A stretch of DNA of 64,000 nt from Paraburkholderia sp. BL10I2N1 (GTDB taxonomy: Bacteria > Pseudomonadota > Gammaproteobacteria > Burkholderiales > Burkholderiaceae), in NCBI RefSeq assembly GCF_004361815.1, contig NZ_SNWA01000001.1, positions 4,154,001 to 4,218,000 on the forward strand, read 5' to 3'. The notes under the pieces are model-generated. The model searched no databases and was not told the origin of the DNA. It saw only the letters and a program-made list of their open reading frames with translations. Position numbers and translations under genes: made by a program. This document shows positions 36,489-45,733 of this stretch, piece after piece (position 1 is the stretch's first letter; each line of letters opens with the position of its first letter).

Positions 36489-37880
36489 ATGTTCAGAAAC
36501 ACCGCGCGCTGCCTCGATGCGCTCTTCGTGATTGCGGGGGCACTGATCGCCCACCGGCTACGCTTCGCGACGGGGTACGAACTGGCTGACGACGAGCGGC
36601 TCCTGATCGCATTCAACTGCGTTCTGGTGCTGCTCCTGTTCCCCATGTTCGGCTTCTACGAGACCTGGCGCGGCAAGTCGCTGCCTGCGATGCTCGGGCG
36701 CGTCGTGCTGGCGTGGTTCGCCGTGGTCACGACGAGTCTCGTGCTGGTCTTCACGCTGCACCGGATGGACGCTGTGTCGCGCCTGTGGTTCGGCTACTCG
36801 ACGCTGATCTCCGGCGCACTGATCGTCGCCACGAAGTGCATCGCGCATCTGATGCTGCGCACGGCGCGGCGGCATGGCCTGAACTATCGTACCGTCGCCG
36901 TGGTCGGCACGCCTGGCTTCACGCGCACGCTGCTGTCCCATCTCGAACTCGCTCCGCACGCAGGGTTCAAACCGGTATGCGTTTTCGATACGACGCAGGC
37001 CGGCGAGGCCTCGCCCGATATCATCGCGCGCATGAGCAAGCTGCCCGTCCTCCGCGACATGGACGGGTTCGTGGCGAAGGTGCGCGAAGAACATATCAAC
37101 GAAGTGTGGCTGGCGCTGCCACTCTCGGAGGAACGCACGATCTATCGCTTCACGCGGGCGTTCCAGAACGACTTCATCAATCTGCGTTTCATTCCCGATA
37201 CGCGCAGCATGACGCTGTTCAGTCATTCGCTTGTCGAAGTGCTGGGCCTGCCCACCATCAATCTGTGCGGTGCCCCACACCCTTCGCCGCAGTTGTGGCC
37301 GAAGATAGTGTTTGATCGTCTCTTCGCGTTAGCGGTGCTCATCATACTTGCACCGCTTTTCGCCGTTATTGCGGTGGCGATCAAGACGACCTCGCCTGGC
37401 CCGGTGTTCTTCACACAGATGCGCAAGGGCATCGATGGCCGGCCGTTCGGAATTTACAAGTTCCGTTCGATGACGGTGCATCACGAGGAAGCGGGCAATC
37501 TCACGCAGGCGAGAAAAGGCGACGCACGGGTGACGAAATTGGGTGCGTTCCTGCGTCGCACGAGCCTCGATGAACTGCCGCAGTTCTACAACGTGCTGAT
37601 TGGACAGATGTCGGTCGTGGGTCCGCGCCCGCATGCGCTCGAACACGACGACCTTTACAAGGATCTGGTGTATGGCTACATGCATCGCTATCGCATCAAA
37701 CCGGGCATCACCGGCTGGGCACAGGTGAACGGCTATCGCGGTGCGACGGCGAAGATCGAGAAGATGGAAGCGCGGGTGAAGTTCGACCTGTTCTATATCC
37801 ACAACTGGTCGTTCTGGTTCGACGTGAAGATCGTGCTGATCACCCTGCTGAAGGGTTTCGTCGGACGCAACGCGTATTAA
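36489..37880 (+). CDS. Undecaprenyl-phosphate glucose phosphotransferase-like initiating enzyme (WcaJ/ExoY family)
   Basis: A 463-residue polyprenyl glycosylphosphotransferase that puts the first sugar-phosphate on undecaprenyl phosphate. Four N-terminal membrane segments and a nucleotide-binding-like central region (TVAVVGTPGFTRTLL) precede the catalytic C-terminal domain. That domain contains SPGPVFFTQMRKG, IYKFRSM, RRTSLDELPQFYNVL and KPGITGWAQVNGYRG, all hallmarks of the family. It opens a cluster with GT, Wza and Wzc genes, the standard arrangement for exopolysaccharide operons such as cepacian-type loci. Confidence 0.9.
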   Translation: MFRNTARCLDALFVIAGALIAHRLRFATGYELADDERLLIAFNCVLVLLLFPMFGFYETWRGKSLPAMLGRVVLAWFAVVTTSLVLVFTLHRMDAVSRLWFGYSTLISGALIVATKCIAHLMLRTARRHGLNYRTVAVVGTPGFTRTLLSHLELAPHAGFKPVCVFDTTQAGEASPDIIARMSKLPVLRDMDGFVAKVREEHINEVWLALPLSEERTIYRFTRAFQNDFINLRFIPDTRSMTLFSHSLVEVLGLPTINLCGAPHPSPQLWPKIVFDRLFALAVLIILAPLFAVIAVAIKTTSPGPVFFTQMRKGIDGRPFGIYKFRSMTVHHEEAGNLTQARKGDARVTKLGAFLRRTSLDELPQFYNVLIGQMSVVGPRPHALEHDDLYKDLVYGYMHRYRIKPGITGWAQVNGYRGATAKIEKMEARVKFDLFYIHNWSFWFDVKIVLITLLKGFVGRNAY

Positions 37881-37898
37881 AACCTGCGGGGGCGTGGG

Positions 37899-38855
37899 GT
37901 GAATACAGAGCTTGAAGCTGCACTGCGCGTATCAGTGATCGTGCCGACCTATCGCCGGCAGGTTGATCTCGCTCGCTGTCTGGCGGCGCTCGACGAACAG
38001 TTTCGGCCGGCCGACGAAGTGATCGTGGTCGCGCGTCCGGATGACCATGCAACCCAGGCCTTTCTGCAGCAACGCGCGCGAGGGCGTGGCACGCAGGGGC
38101 TGCAGGTCGCGCCAGTGACGCGACCCGGCGTGGTCGCGGCCTACAACCGCGGCCTCGATGCCGCAACGTGCGACATCATCTGCTTCACCGACGACGACGC
38201 CGCCCCTCATCCTGACTGGACACAGCGCCTCATCGAAACATTTCTGTCCGACCCCGGCATCGGCGGTGTCGGCGGACGCGACATCGTGCATCAGAACGGC
38301 ATGATCCTCGAAGGGGCGCGACGAAACGTGGGACTCGTTCGCTGGTACGGGCGCCCGGTCGGCAACCATCACATCGGCTGCGGCAAGGCGCGTCGGGTAC
38401 ATGTGCTCAAGGGCGTCAATATGGCGTTCCGCCGCGAGGCTGTCGAAGGACTGCGCTTTGACGAGCGGCTGCGCGGCAACGGCGCGCAGGTGCACTGTGA
38501 AATGGAGTACAGCCTCGATGTATTGAGGCGCAAGTGGGCACTGGTCTACGACCCGTCGATTCTCGTCGAGCACTATCCGGCGCCGCGCAGTGACGAAGAC
38601 CAGCGCTTCAGTTTCAACCATGTTGCGTTTTATAACGCTTCGTTCAACCTGCGGCTCATCATTTGCGAACACCTGTCGGGACCGGGCAGGTGGGCGTTTG
38701 TCGCGTATTCGACGTTGATCGGCAATCGCGCGGATCCGGGGCTTGCCCGCGCGATAACCCTGGCGTTCAGCGGCGTTGCACCAGAAATTGCATTGCGTAA
38801 ATGGTGGATCGGCTTGCGCGCGATGCGCGGAGCCTGGCAGGAAGCAAGGCGCTGA
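37899..38855 (+). CDS. GT2-family glycosyltransferase
   Basis: A 318-residue GT-A enzyme. It shows VSVIVPTYRRQVDLARCL at the start, the aspartates of AAYNRGLDAATCDIICFTDDD (DxD-like) and a GANFAFR-like segment here written KGVNMAFRREAVEGLRFDE. It probably adds a sugar to the lipid-linked repeat unit. The GTG start follows a GGGGGCGTGGG stretch. It lies between the initiating transferase and Wza. Confidence 0.85.
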   Translation: MNTELEAALRVSVIVPTYRRQVDLARCLAALDEQFRPADEVIVVARPDDHATQAFLQQRARGRGTQGLQVAPVTRPGVVAAYNRGLDAATCDIICFTDDDAAPHPDWTQRLIETFLSDPGIGGVGGRDIVHQNGMILEGARRNVGLVRWYGRPVGNHHIGCGKARRVHVLKGVNMAFRREAVEGLRFDERLRGNGAQVHCEMEYSLDVLRRKWALVYDPSILVEHYPAPRSDEDQRFSFNHVAFYNASFNLRLIICEHLSGPGRWAFVAYSTLIGNRADPGLARAITLAFSGVAPEIALRKWWIGLRAMRGAWQEARR

Positions 38856-38895
38856 CAGCATCACAGCGCTTCGTGTAACGCGAGGGACCATAACC

Positions 38896-40167
38896 ATGAT
38901 GTTTAAAACGATTTGTACGGGGCTCGTAGCGATCTCCTTATGCGCCTGCTCGCTCTCGCCTGGCGGCTTTCTCGACAAGAGCCGCCTGACCGAGAAGCCG
39001 CCGGCGCAGCCTGCCGCGGCACCGGCGACCTTCGAGGTCCAGCCCATCGACGTGGCCTACTTCCAGGCAAACCCGCCTGAAGTCGCGCCACCGGCGCCGT
39101 GTCCGCTCACCTGCCTGACGCCGCAGTCCCGCGCGTCACATGCTTACAGGATCGGGGTCAACGACCAGTTGCAGGTGATCGTCTGGGATCATCCCGAGCT
39201 GACTTCCCAAGGCGGCGGAGGGAGCACAGGCACTGCCGGCGTTCCGCCGCTGCCTTCCGGCGGGACGGGTGGCGGCGGGACGGGTGGCGGCGCAACCGCA
39301 GGGGGCGCGACATCGTCTGGTGGCGTAGAGCCTGGCGGATTGACACTGCGCGTAGCTTCGGACGGCACGGTGTTTTTCCCGCGAGTCGGCCGTATCAAGG
39401 TCGCTGGCAAGTCCCCTCAGGAAGTCCAGCGTCTCCTGACAGACGGCCTGCGCAAAACGATTGTCAATCCCCAGCTCGACGTTCGCGTGACCGGCTTCAA
39501 CAGCCAGCAGGCACAGATCCTCGGCGACGTGAAGCTCCCGCAGGCGCAGGCCCTCACCGATGTGCCGCTGTCGATCATCGACGCGATCAACCGGGCGGGC
39601 GGCGCGAACAGTGATGCCGACCTGCAGAATGTCGGTGTCACGCGCGGTGGCAAGCGTTATCAGGTCGACGTCGCGTCAGTCCTCGAAACGGGCAATGTCC
39701 AGCAGAATGTCGTGCTCGAGGACGGTGACATCGTCGACGTGCCTGACCGGACGAACAGCCGCGTGTTCGTGCTGGGTGAGATCAGCAAGCCCGCGGCCGT
39801 GCCGATGAACCGCGGCAAACTGACGCTCGCCGATGCCATTGCCAATTCCGGCAGCGTCGATAACAAGACGTCCGACCCGCATTTCATTTATGTGATCCGC
39901 GGTATCCAGCCGCCATCCCCCGGCCCCGGCTCCAGCCCGAAAGCGGTACCGGTCGGCGCAAAGATGACGACCTCAGTCGTCCAGCCGGACGTGTTCCGTC
40001 TCGACATGACGCAGGTCGACGCGTTGGTGCTCATGACCCGGTTCGATCTTCAGCCGCTCGATATCGTGTATGTCCAGATTGCGGATTCCGCGCGCTTTAA
40101 CCGGTTGCTCGACCTGATCACGCCATCGCTGCAGACGCTCTTCTTCACCAAACAACTGGCGCAATAA
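38896..40167 (+). CDS. Wza-type outer-membrane polysaccharide export lipoprotein
   Basis: A 423-residue lipoprotein (lipobox L-C-A-C18 after a hydrophobic signal) that forms the outer-membrane exit channel. The polysaccharide export domain begins at YRIGVNDQLQVIVWDHPEL and resumes at RVASDGTVFFPRVGRIKV, followed by two SLBB-type repeats (AQILGDVKLPQ and VFVLGEISKPA). Odd feature: a Gly/Ser/Thr-rich low-complexity insert at about residues 104-152 inside the export domain, partly built from a 15-bp tandem repeat. The ATG at 38896 gives the signal peptide; an upstream extension overlapping the GT2 gene is rejected. Confidence 0.88.
   Translation: MMFKTICTGLVAISLCACSLSPGGFLDKSRLTEKPPAQPAAAPATFEVQPIDVAYFQANPPEVAPPAPCPLTCLTPQSRASHAYRIGVNDQLQVIVWDHPELTSQGGGGSTGTAGVPPLPSGGTGGGGTGGGATAGGATSSGGVEPGGLTLRVASDGTVFFPRVGRIKVAGKSPQEVQRLLTDGLRKTIVNPQLDVRVTGFNSQQAQILGDVKLPQAQALTDVPLSIIDAINRAGGANSDADLQNVGVTRGGKRYQVDVASVLETGNVQQNVVLEDGDIVDVPDRTNSRVFVLGEISKPAAVPMNRGKLTLADAIANSGSVDNKTSDPHFIYVIRGIQPPSPGPGSSPKAVPVGAKMTTSVVQPDVFRLDMTQVDALVLMTRFDLQPLDIVYVQIADSARFNRLLDLITPSLQTLFFTKQLAQ
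39261..39290 (+). repeat. 15-bp tandem repeat inside the wza-like gene
   Basis: The unit CGGGACGGGTGGCGG occurs twice in a row and encodes part of the Gly-Thr-rich insert of the export lipoprotein. The length is a multiple of three, so copy-number change would keep the frame. Confidence 0.75.
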
Positions 40168-40192
40168 CCTACGGCTAGCGAGAGAAAATAAA

Positions 40193-42580
40193 ATGAGTAC
40201 CTATGACAACGCGGATATCTCGCCGACACTGCGAGGCGACGAGGACGAGGTCATGCGTGACCTTGTCCGGCTCGTGCGCGAGCAGATCTGGCTCGTGCTC
40301 GGCATCGCCGGCGCCGTCATCCTCGCGTCGGTGCTGTACGCGAAGATGGCCACGCACATCTATTCAGCCGATGCCCTGCTGCAGGTCGATCCACCCGCTA
40401 CCGGCCCATCATCAGCGGGGTCCGCGCTGGCGTCGCTGACGTCCGGCAGCGCCCTGCGCACCGACGCGGAGATCGAGATCATCAAAAGCCGTGCAGTCGT
40501 CGAGCCGGTCGTCGAACAGTTCAAGCTGAACTTCGGTGCCTGGCCGAATACGATGCCGGTGCTCGGCGGTCTGTCGAGCCTGTTCGCCCGCCCCGGACAC
40601 CCGATGCCCGCCTGGTTCGGCATGCGTTCCTATGCATGGGGCGGCGAAGAGTTCAGCGTCGAGTCGATCAACGTACCCAAGGCTCTGGAGGGCGTGACGC
40701 TGACGCTGCGCGCGCTCGGCTACGGCCGTTTCGAGCTGACCGACGACCACGGCCGCGAGCTGCTGACCGGCACCGCAGGCCAGCTTGCCGAGGCGAACGG
40801 GGTGTCCTTGCTGGTCAACCGTCTCGTCGCCCGCCCGGGAACGGAGTTCTTCGTCCAGCGCGCGAACCAGCTCGATGCCGTGCAAGGGCTGGCGGGCGGC
40901 TTGGGGGTCATAGAAAAGGGCCACGACACTGGCATCATTCAGCTTTCCTACATGGGTGTCGATCCGCAGGAGATCACGGCGATCACCAATGCGGTCGCGA
41001 GATCGTACATGCAGCAGCGAACCGAACGCGCGCAGGAAGAAGCAAGCAAGATGCTGAGCTTTCTGAACAGCGAACTGCCGCGGCTGCGCGAGGAACTCAA
41101 ACGCTCCGAAACCGCGCTCTCGGAATATCAGGCACGGGTCGGTTCGTTCCAGCCAACCCAGGAGGCCGCCGTGTTCCTGTCTGGCGGCCTGGAATATGAA
41201 AAGCAGATCGCCAACCTGCGCATTGCGCGAGCCGAACTTCTGCAACGCTTTACTCCGGACAGCGGTGAGGTCCAGACGATCGACGCACAACTTGCCGCGC
41301 TGTCGCGCGAAAAGGCACGTTTTGAAGAGCATTTCAAAACGCTGCCTGGCTCGGAGCGCGAAGCCATGTCGCTGCAACGCGACGCCAAGGTGGCTGAAGA
41401 AATCTACGTCGCGCTGCTCAACAAGACCCAGGAACTGTCGATCACGCGGGCCGGCATGATCGGCAACGCGCACATTCTCGACGAGGCGCTGCTGCCGTCC
41501 GCGCCGGTGAAACCGAAGAGTGCGATGATCATCTCGGCGGGTGTCGTGCTCGGCATCATTGCAGGCGTCGGGGTGGCTTTCTGCCGTCGCACGTTCTTTA
41601 CCGGCGTATCGGATCCCGAACTGGCCGAACGGCGCTTCCAGTTGCCGATCTTCGGCGCCATTCCGGTCAGCGCCGAACAGGTGCGCGGCGACACGCTGCT
41701 GGCCGGAAGCAGCCGCAAGGCTTTGCCTGACGGAGCACGCCGACCCGGCGCGTTACCAGCGCTGCCAACCGGTGTCGCACGCCTGTTCCGGCCGCTGCAG
41801 CACGCCGAGGCCGTCGCGGCTTCGGCATCGACACCCGCAGCCGCGCGCAACGTGGTTCCCGCGTCGAGCGCGCCGATCCGCTCACTGCTCGCGAAAACGC
41901 ATCCGTTCGACCTGTCGGTCGAAGGTCTCAGAGGCTTGCGCGCCACGCTGCAATTCGGGCTCATCGACACGCCGAACCGCATCGTCGCATTCACGAGTCC
42001 GGCGCCGTCCGACGGCAAGAGCTTCCTGTGCGCGAACCTCGCCGCGCTGTTCGCCGAATCGGGCAAGCGCGTCCTGCTGATCGACGCCGATCTGCGACGC
42101 GGGCGCCTCGCACAGTACTTCGGCCGCTCCCCGAACGGGGGCCTCACCGAACTGCTGACCGGTCAGGTTGACCTGCACGTTGCGGCACGCGCCACAGGCG
42201 TCGACGGACTGCACTTCATCGCGGCCGGAGCCTATCCGCCGAACCCGTCCGAAATCCTGACGTCAAGCCGGTTCAGCGAAGCACTTGAACGCTTCAGCGA
42301 ACAGTTCGATCTGGTGATCGTGGATACGCCGCCCCTGCTCGCGGTAGCGGACGCTGCGATCGTCGCGAACATCGCCGGGGCCACGGTGCTGGTCATCCGC
42401 GCGGGCGCCCACACCGAACGCGAAATTGACGAATCGTTGAAAAAGCTGCGCCGCGCACATGCGCGGACGATCGGTGGCGTCATCAACGCGATCCCGCTCA
42501 AGCGCAATGGCCGCTATGCCTCGGCCGACTACACGTACGCGTACGCCTACTCCTCGGTCGATCCGGACGTCGTGCAGTAA
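40193..42580 (+). CDS. Wzc-type chain-length regulator and bacterial tyrosine autokinase
   Basis: A 795-residue inner-membrane protein pairing a Wzz/GNVR periplasmic coiled-coil part with a cytoplasmic BY-kinase. Membrane segments lie near residues 35-55 and 445-465. The kinase has Walker A SPAPSDGKSF with K609, Walker A' VLLIDADLRRG and Walker B VIVDTPPLL. The C-terminus ends in a Tyr cluster (Y775, Y780, Y782, Y784, Y786) for autophosphorylation. It controls export with Wza, encoded 25 bp upstream. No Wzb-type phosphatase gene is visible in the window. Confidence 0.9.
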   Translation: MSTYDNADISPTLRGDEDEVMRDLVRLVREQIWLVLGIAGAVILASVLYAKMATHIYSADALLQVDPPATGPSSAGSALASLTSGSALRTDAEIEIIKSRAVVEPVVEQFKLNFGAWPNTMPVLGGLSSLFARPGHPMPAWFGMRSYAWGGEEFSVESINVPKALEGVTLTLRALGYGRFELTDDHGRELLTGTAGQLAEANGVSLLVNRLVARPGTEFFVQRANQLDAVQGLAGGLGVIEKGHDTGIIQLSYMGVDPQEITAITNAVARSYMQQRTERAQEEASKMLSFLNSELPRLREELKRSETALSEYQARVGSFQPTQEAAVFLSGGLEYEKQIANLRIARAELLQRFTPDSGEVQTIDAQLAALSREKARFEEHFKTLPGSEREAMSLQRDAKVAEEIYVALLNKTQELSITRAGMIGNAHILDEALLPSAPVKPKSAMIISAGVVLGIIAGVGVAFCRRTFFTGVSDPELAERRFQLPIFGAIPVSAEQVRGDTLLAGSSRKALPDGARRPGALPALPTGVARLFRPLQHAEAVAASASTPAAARNVVPASSAPIRSLLAKTHPFDLSVEGLRGLRATLQFGLIDTPNRIVAFTSPAPSDGKSFLCANLAALFAESGKRVLLIDADLRRGRLAQYFGRSPNGGLTELLTGQVDLHVAARATGVDGLHFIAAGAYPPNPSEILTSSRFSEALERFSEQFDLVIVDTPPLLAVADAAIVANIAGATVLVIRAGAHTEREIDESLKKLRRAHARTIGGVINAIPLKRNGRYASADYTYAYAYSSVDPDVVQ

Positions 42581-42971
42581 ATCCTGGGCTCGCCGGCGGG
42601 CAGCATCGAACCTCGATGGTGTCCGCCGGCCGCATGCCGGTACGCTTGCCAGGCGGGGTCTGCTCTCTCGTTTCAGGAAGTCTGCCAGGGCCTGTTCACG
42701 CTAATAACGGGCTGGCGAACGTGCCTTTCCGCCCGCAGTGCAAGGAGCAATGAGCGCCGTTTGGCCGAGCCAGACGCCCCGAAGGAAGTCCCCTTGGGGG
42801 ACAAGCGACGCCCGACGCCGCGATGTGGCCGGAAAGGCACGTTCCCCTGATTAGAAAAACCTTCGCGGGGCTGGCCGCTATTAGCGTGAACAGGCCCTGG
42901 TGAGCGGCAACGCGGAAAGCCGCGCCAACTCCACGTTGTGCGGCTCCATGCAACCCGGGAAGAGAGGGACT
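42581..42971. other. Gap between wzc-like gene and inverted GT4 gene, mostly a palindromic element
   Basis: The stretch carries no credible gene. More than half of it is the inverted-repeat element at 42685-42900. The surrounding sequence lies between two convergent genes and has no other T-tailed hairpin that I could find. Confidence 0.5.
42685..42900. mobile_element. MITE-like palindromic element with 22-bp terminal inverted repeats
   Basis: A 216-bp element bounded by perfect 22-bp inverted repeats, CCAGGGCCTGTTCACGCTAA plus TA at 42685-42706, and its complement at 42879-42900. A nested 15-bp pair GAACGTGCCTTTCCG lies at 42717-42731, with its complement at 42830-42844. There is no transposase and no clear target duplication. 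The size and nested ends fit a non-autonomous miniature transposon or a REP-like repeat. Since it lies between convergent genes it could also act as a bidirectional terminator. Confidence 0.6.
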
Positions 42972-44225
42972 TCAGCCAGTCACGGCAACCATCGCGCGCT
43001 TCATCTGCGCAAGGTAGCCATCGAGCGAGAAGTACTGCATGACATCGTTGAGTGCCTGATCCGCGATGCGTTGTGCGAGTTCCGGAGCGGCGCGCAGGGT
43101 TTCGATTGCCTCGGCCAGCAGGGCCGGCATTCCCGGCTCGACGAGCCAGCCGTTCTTGCGATGCCGCACGATCTCGACCACCCCACCCGCTGCCGCGGCG
43201 ATCACCGGCCGACCAGCCGCCATTCCTTCGATGATCACCCGACCGAACGGTTCGGCTTCGGTTGACGTATGCAGAATGACGTCGACGGCTTTCATCCAGG
43301 CCGGCATGTCGTCACGAAACCCGGCAAAGTGCACCCGGTCAGCGACGCCAAGGCGCGCCGCCTGGCGATGCAGCGACTCGGCATAACGCTGCTCGCCGAA
43401 GAGCGCCGAGCCGACGAGTACCAGATGCACATCCGGCATCCGCGCCAACGCTTCCAGCGCGATGTGCTGCCCCTTCCACGGCGCGAGCCGTCCGAACAGG
43501 CCCGCCAGATAGACACCCTCGGGAAGTCCGAGACGTCGGCGCAACGTACCGATGTCATCCGCATCGACCGAACTGAATTCCCGCACGTCCACGCCGTTGT
43601 GCACGACCGGAACGGCCTCGGGACGGCAATCTGTCAAGGCAACGAGCGACGCCGCCGACGCGTGTGAATTGGCGATGATGCCGTCAACCGCGTAGCGCGT
43701 GAGCCACTTCACCATGAGCCGCTGCATCACCCCAAAATGCTCGCGAGACATGATGTCGTGCAGATGCCAGATGATGGGCTTGCGATGCAACGGCTTGCCG
43801 AGCGCGCCGAGCACAAGCGCCTTTTGCGTGTTGAGAAACAGGACATCGAAGTCTTCCGCTTGCCGCGCGATGGCACGGACCTGCCGGACGATGCCGGGCA
43901 GCGTGCCCAGCCAGCCCAGCCGCACACCCTCTTTCCTGATCCGCGAGACGCCGTGGTCGAGCGTCAGGTGAACCTTGACGCCCTGCGATTCGAGCCGGGA
44001 CCGGAAGGGGCCGTCCGACAACAGCAGCACCTCGCGGCGCGCAACCCATGCCACCGCAAGGGGCAACATCGAAAACTCCGCGCCGCCGAGCTGTCCGCTC
44101 TGATCGACGAAAAGCACACTTGGCGTGATGACTGTCGCGGACGGCGCGTGAATGTCGTCGATGATCGCGGTAGCTGCGGCGCCGCGCGACATCATTTGCG
44201 CGCGGGAAAGGTCAGATGTGCTCAT
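42972..44225 (-). CDS. GT4-family glycosyltransferase (paralogue A)
   Basis: A 417-residue GT-B enzyme. The N-terminal domain begins PSVLFVDQSGQLGGAEFSML with the Gly-rich acceptor loop. The donor domain shows LFGRLAPWKGQHIALEAL and EPFGRVIIEGMAAGRPVIAA with the E-x7-E pattern. It is a close relative of the gene at 45734-46984 over nearly its whole length, but is on the opposite strand and differs in the first 35 residues. It is divergent from the other two GT4 genes of the cluster, sharing the 335-bp promoter region. Confidence 0.87.
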   Translation of the reverse strand: MSTSDLSRAQMMSRGAAATAIIDDIHAPSATVITPSVLFVDQSGQLGGAEFSMLPLAVAWVARREVLLLSDGPFRSRLESQGVKVHLTLDHGVSRIRKEGVRLGWLGTLPGIVRQVRAIARQAEDFDVLFLNTQKALVLGALGKPLHRKPIIWHLHDIMSREHFGVMQRLMVKWLTRYAVDGIIANSHASAASLVALTDCRPEAVPVVHNGVDVREFSSVDADDIGTLRRRLGLPEGVYLAGLFGRLAPWKGQHIALEALARMPDVHLVLVGSALFGEQRYAESLHRQAARLGVADRVHFAGFRDDMPAWMKAVDVILHTSTEAEPFGRVIIEGMAAGRPVIAAAAGGVVEIVRHRKNGWLVEPGMPALLAEAIETLRAAPELAQRIADQALNDVMQYFSLDGYLAQMKRAMVAVTG

Positions 44226-44560
44226 GTTGGTCGCGCTCTGGAATCTTTAGTTATTGGCTACCTATTATTTCGCCGCACGCAGCAGTCAAGTGTGCTTATC
44301 CGCACTTACCCAGCCTGACACAATCCTTTCGGATAGCTATACTCATTTCCTTCGCGCACACCCGGTTGAAAGAAATGGCCGCTACCGCGGTTATGTCAGC
44401 GGACGGCGAAGCGCTTCGGCGAGCACCTTGAGCCTGATCACTGAGCGCCGGCCGCAGCACCATGCGTCGCCTTGTGTGTGTCCGTCCGCACAGAACGCCG
44501 CCCCCATCCCCCGTACCCTACGTCCGATGTTCCTGCGCAGAGAGAGGGGGAGTCAACGTC
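44226..44560. other. 335-bp divergent promoter region in the exopolysaccharide cluster
   Basis: Non-coding, with an AT-rich core from about 44245 to 44350. It holds the promoter at 44315-44343 for the plus-strand pair and must also hold the promoter for the minus-strand GT4. No gene or RNA was recognised. Confidence 0.5.
44315..44343 (+). promoter_or_regulatory. Sigma70-like promoter for the plus-strand GT4 pair
   Basis: CTGACA at 44315-44320 and TATACT at 44338-44343 are separated by 17 bases, each one base from consensus. The predicted transcript has a leader of about 210 bases before the ATG at 44561. Confidence 0.5.
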
Positions 44561-45727
44561 ATGAAAGTGGCCATCGTGCATGACTGGCTCGTCGTCTCTG
44601 GCGGTGCTGAAAAAGTACTTCAACAGATCATTGAATGTTTTCCGGACGCCGATCTGTTCAGCCTCGTCGACTTTCTCGAGGACAGGTCGCTCGTGCGCGG
44701 AAAACCTGTACGCACGTCGTTCATCCAGCATCTGCCGTTCGCGAAGCGCCGCTATCGCGGATATCTGCCGCTCATGCCGCTCGCCATCGAACAGTTCGAT
44801 CTGGCCGGATATGACCTCATCATCACCAGTTCCTATGCCGTGGCCAAGGGCGTGCTGGTTGGTCCCGATCAGACGCATGTGAGCTATGTGCACTCGCCCA
44901 TCCGCTACGCCTGGGACATGCAGCATCAATATCTACGCGAAGCCCATCTGACGCGCGGCCCGCGCTCCTGGGCAGCCCGCGCGCTGCTGCACTATCTGCG
45001 CAACTGGGATACGCACTCGGCGAACGGTGTCGACCAGTTGATCTGCAACTCGCATTTCGTGTCGCGGCGAATCATGAAGACCTACCGTCGCGAAGCGTCG
45101 GTGGTGCCGCCGCCGGTCGACGTCCAGGGCTTCGAGATGCGCGCCGGCAAGGAAGATTTCTATCTGACCGCGTCGCGCATGGTCCCCTACAAACGCATGG
45201 ATCTGATCGTCGAAGCGTTTTCGGCGATGCCCGAGCGACACCTCGTCGTGATCGGGGACGGCCCGCAGATGTCGCTGATTCGTGCCAAGGCGGGACCTAA
45301 CGTCACGATTCTCGGGTACCAGCCATTCGATGTCCTGAAGGACCACATGCAGCGCGCGCGAGCCTTCCTGTTTGCCGCCGAGGAAGACTTCGGCATTGCG
45401 CCGCTCGAAGCGCAGGCATGCGGAACGCCCGTGATCGCCTATGGCCGCGGCGGCGCGCAGGAAACGATCATCCCGCCCGGCGAGCCGAATCCGACCGGCA
45501 TTCACTTCACGGAGCAAAGCCTGCCGTCGCTATGGGCTGCGATCGAGCTGTTCGAACAGCAGGCGGCGCTCTTCACACCGCAGGCTTGCCGCGCCAACGC
45601 TGAGCGCTTCGCACCCGCCGTTTTCCGTCGCTCGTTCATGATGGAAGTGATGCGGACAATCGCGGCGCAGAATGCGGTTCGGACGGCGCCTTACATACCT
45701 GACCGTGCACGCGTGAAAATGGAGTAA
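44561..45727 (+). CDS. GT4-family glycosyltransferase (WbaZ/mannosyltransferase-like)
   Basis: A 388-residue GT-B enzyme beginning MKVAIVHDWLVVSGGAEKVL. It has the characteristic SYVHSPIRYAWDM segment of WbaZ-like sugar transferases. The donor domain has ASRMVPYKRMDLIVEAF, VIGDGPQ and EEDFGIAPLEAQACGTPVIAYGRGG. The start follows GAGAGGGGGAG. It is followed six bases later by paralogue B, whose ribosome-binding site GGAG lies in this gene's end, so the two are coupled. Sugar specificity is not determinable, although mannose is common for this group. Confidence 0.87.
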   Translation: MKVAIVHDWLVVSGGAEKVLQQIIECFPDADLFSLVDFLEDRSLVRGKPVRTSFIQHLPFAKRRYRGYLPLMPLAIEQFDLAGYDLIITSSYAVAKGVLVGPDQTHVSYVHSPIRYAWDMQHQYLREAHLTRGPRSWAARALLHYLRNWDTHSANGVDQLICNSHFVSRRIMKTYRREASVVPPPVDVQGFEMRAGKEDFYLTASRMVPYKRMDLIVEAFSAMPERHLVVIGDGPQMSLIRAKAGPNVTILGYQPFDVLKDHMQRARAFLFAAEEDFGIAPLEAQACGTPVIAYGRGGAQETIIPPGEPNPTGIHFTEQSLPSLWAAIELFEQQAALFTPQACRANAERFAPAVFRRSFMMEVMRTIAAQNAVRTAPYIPDRARVKME

Positions 45728-45733
45728 TCCGCG

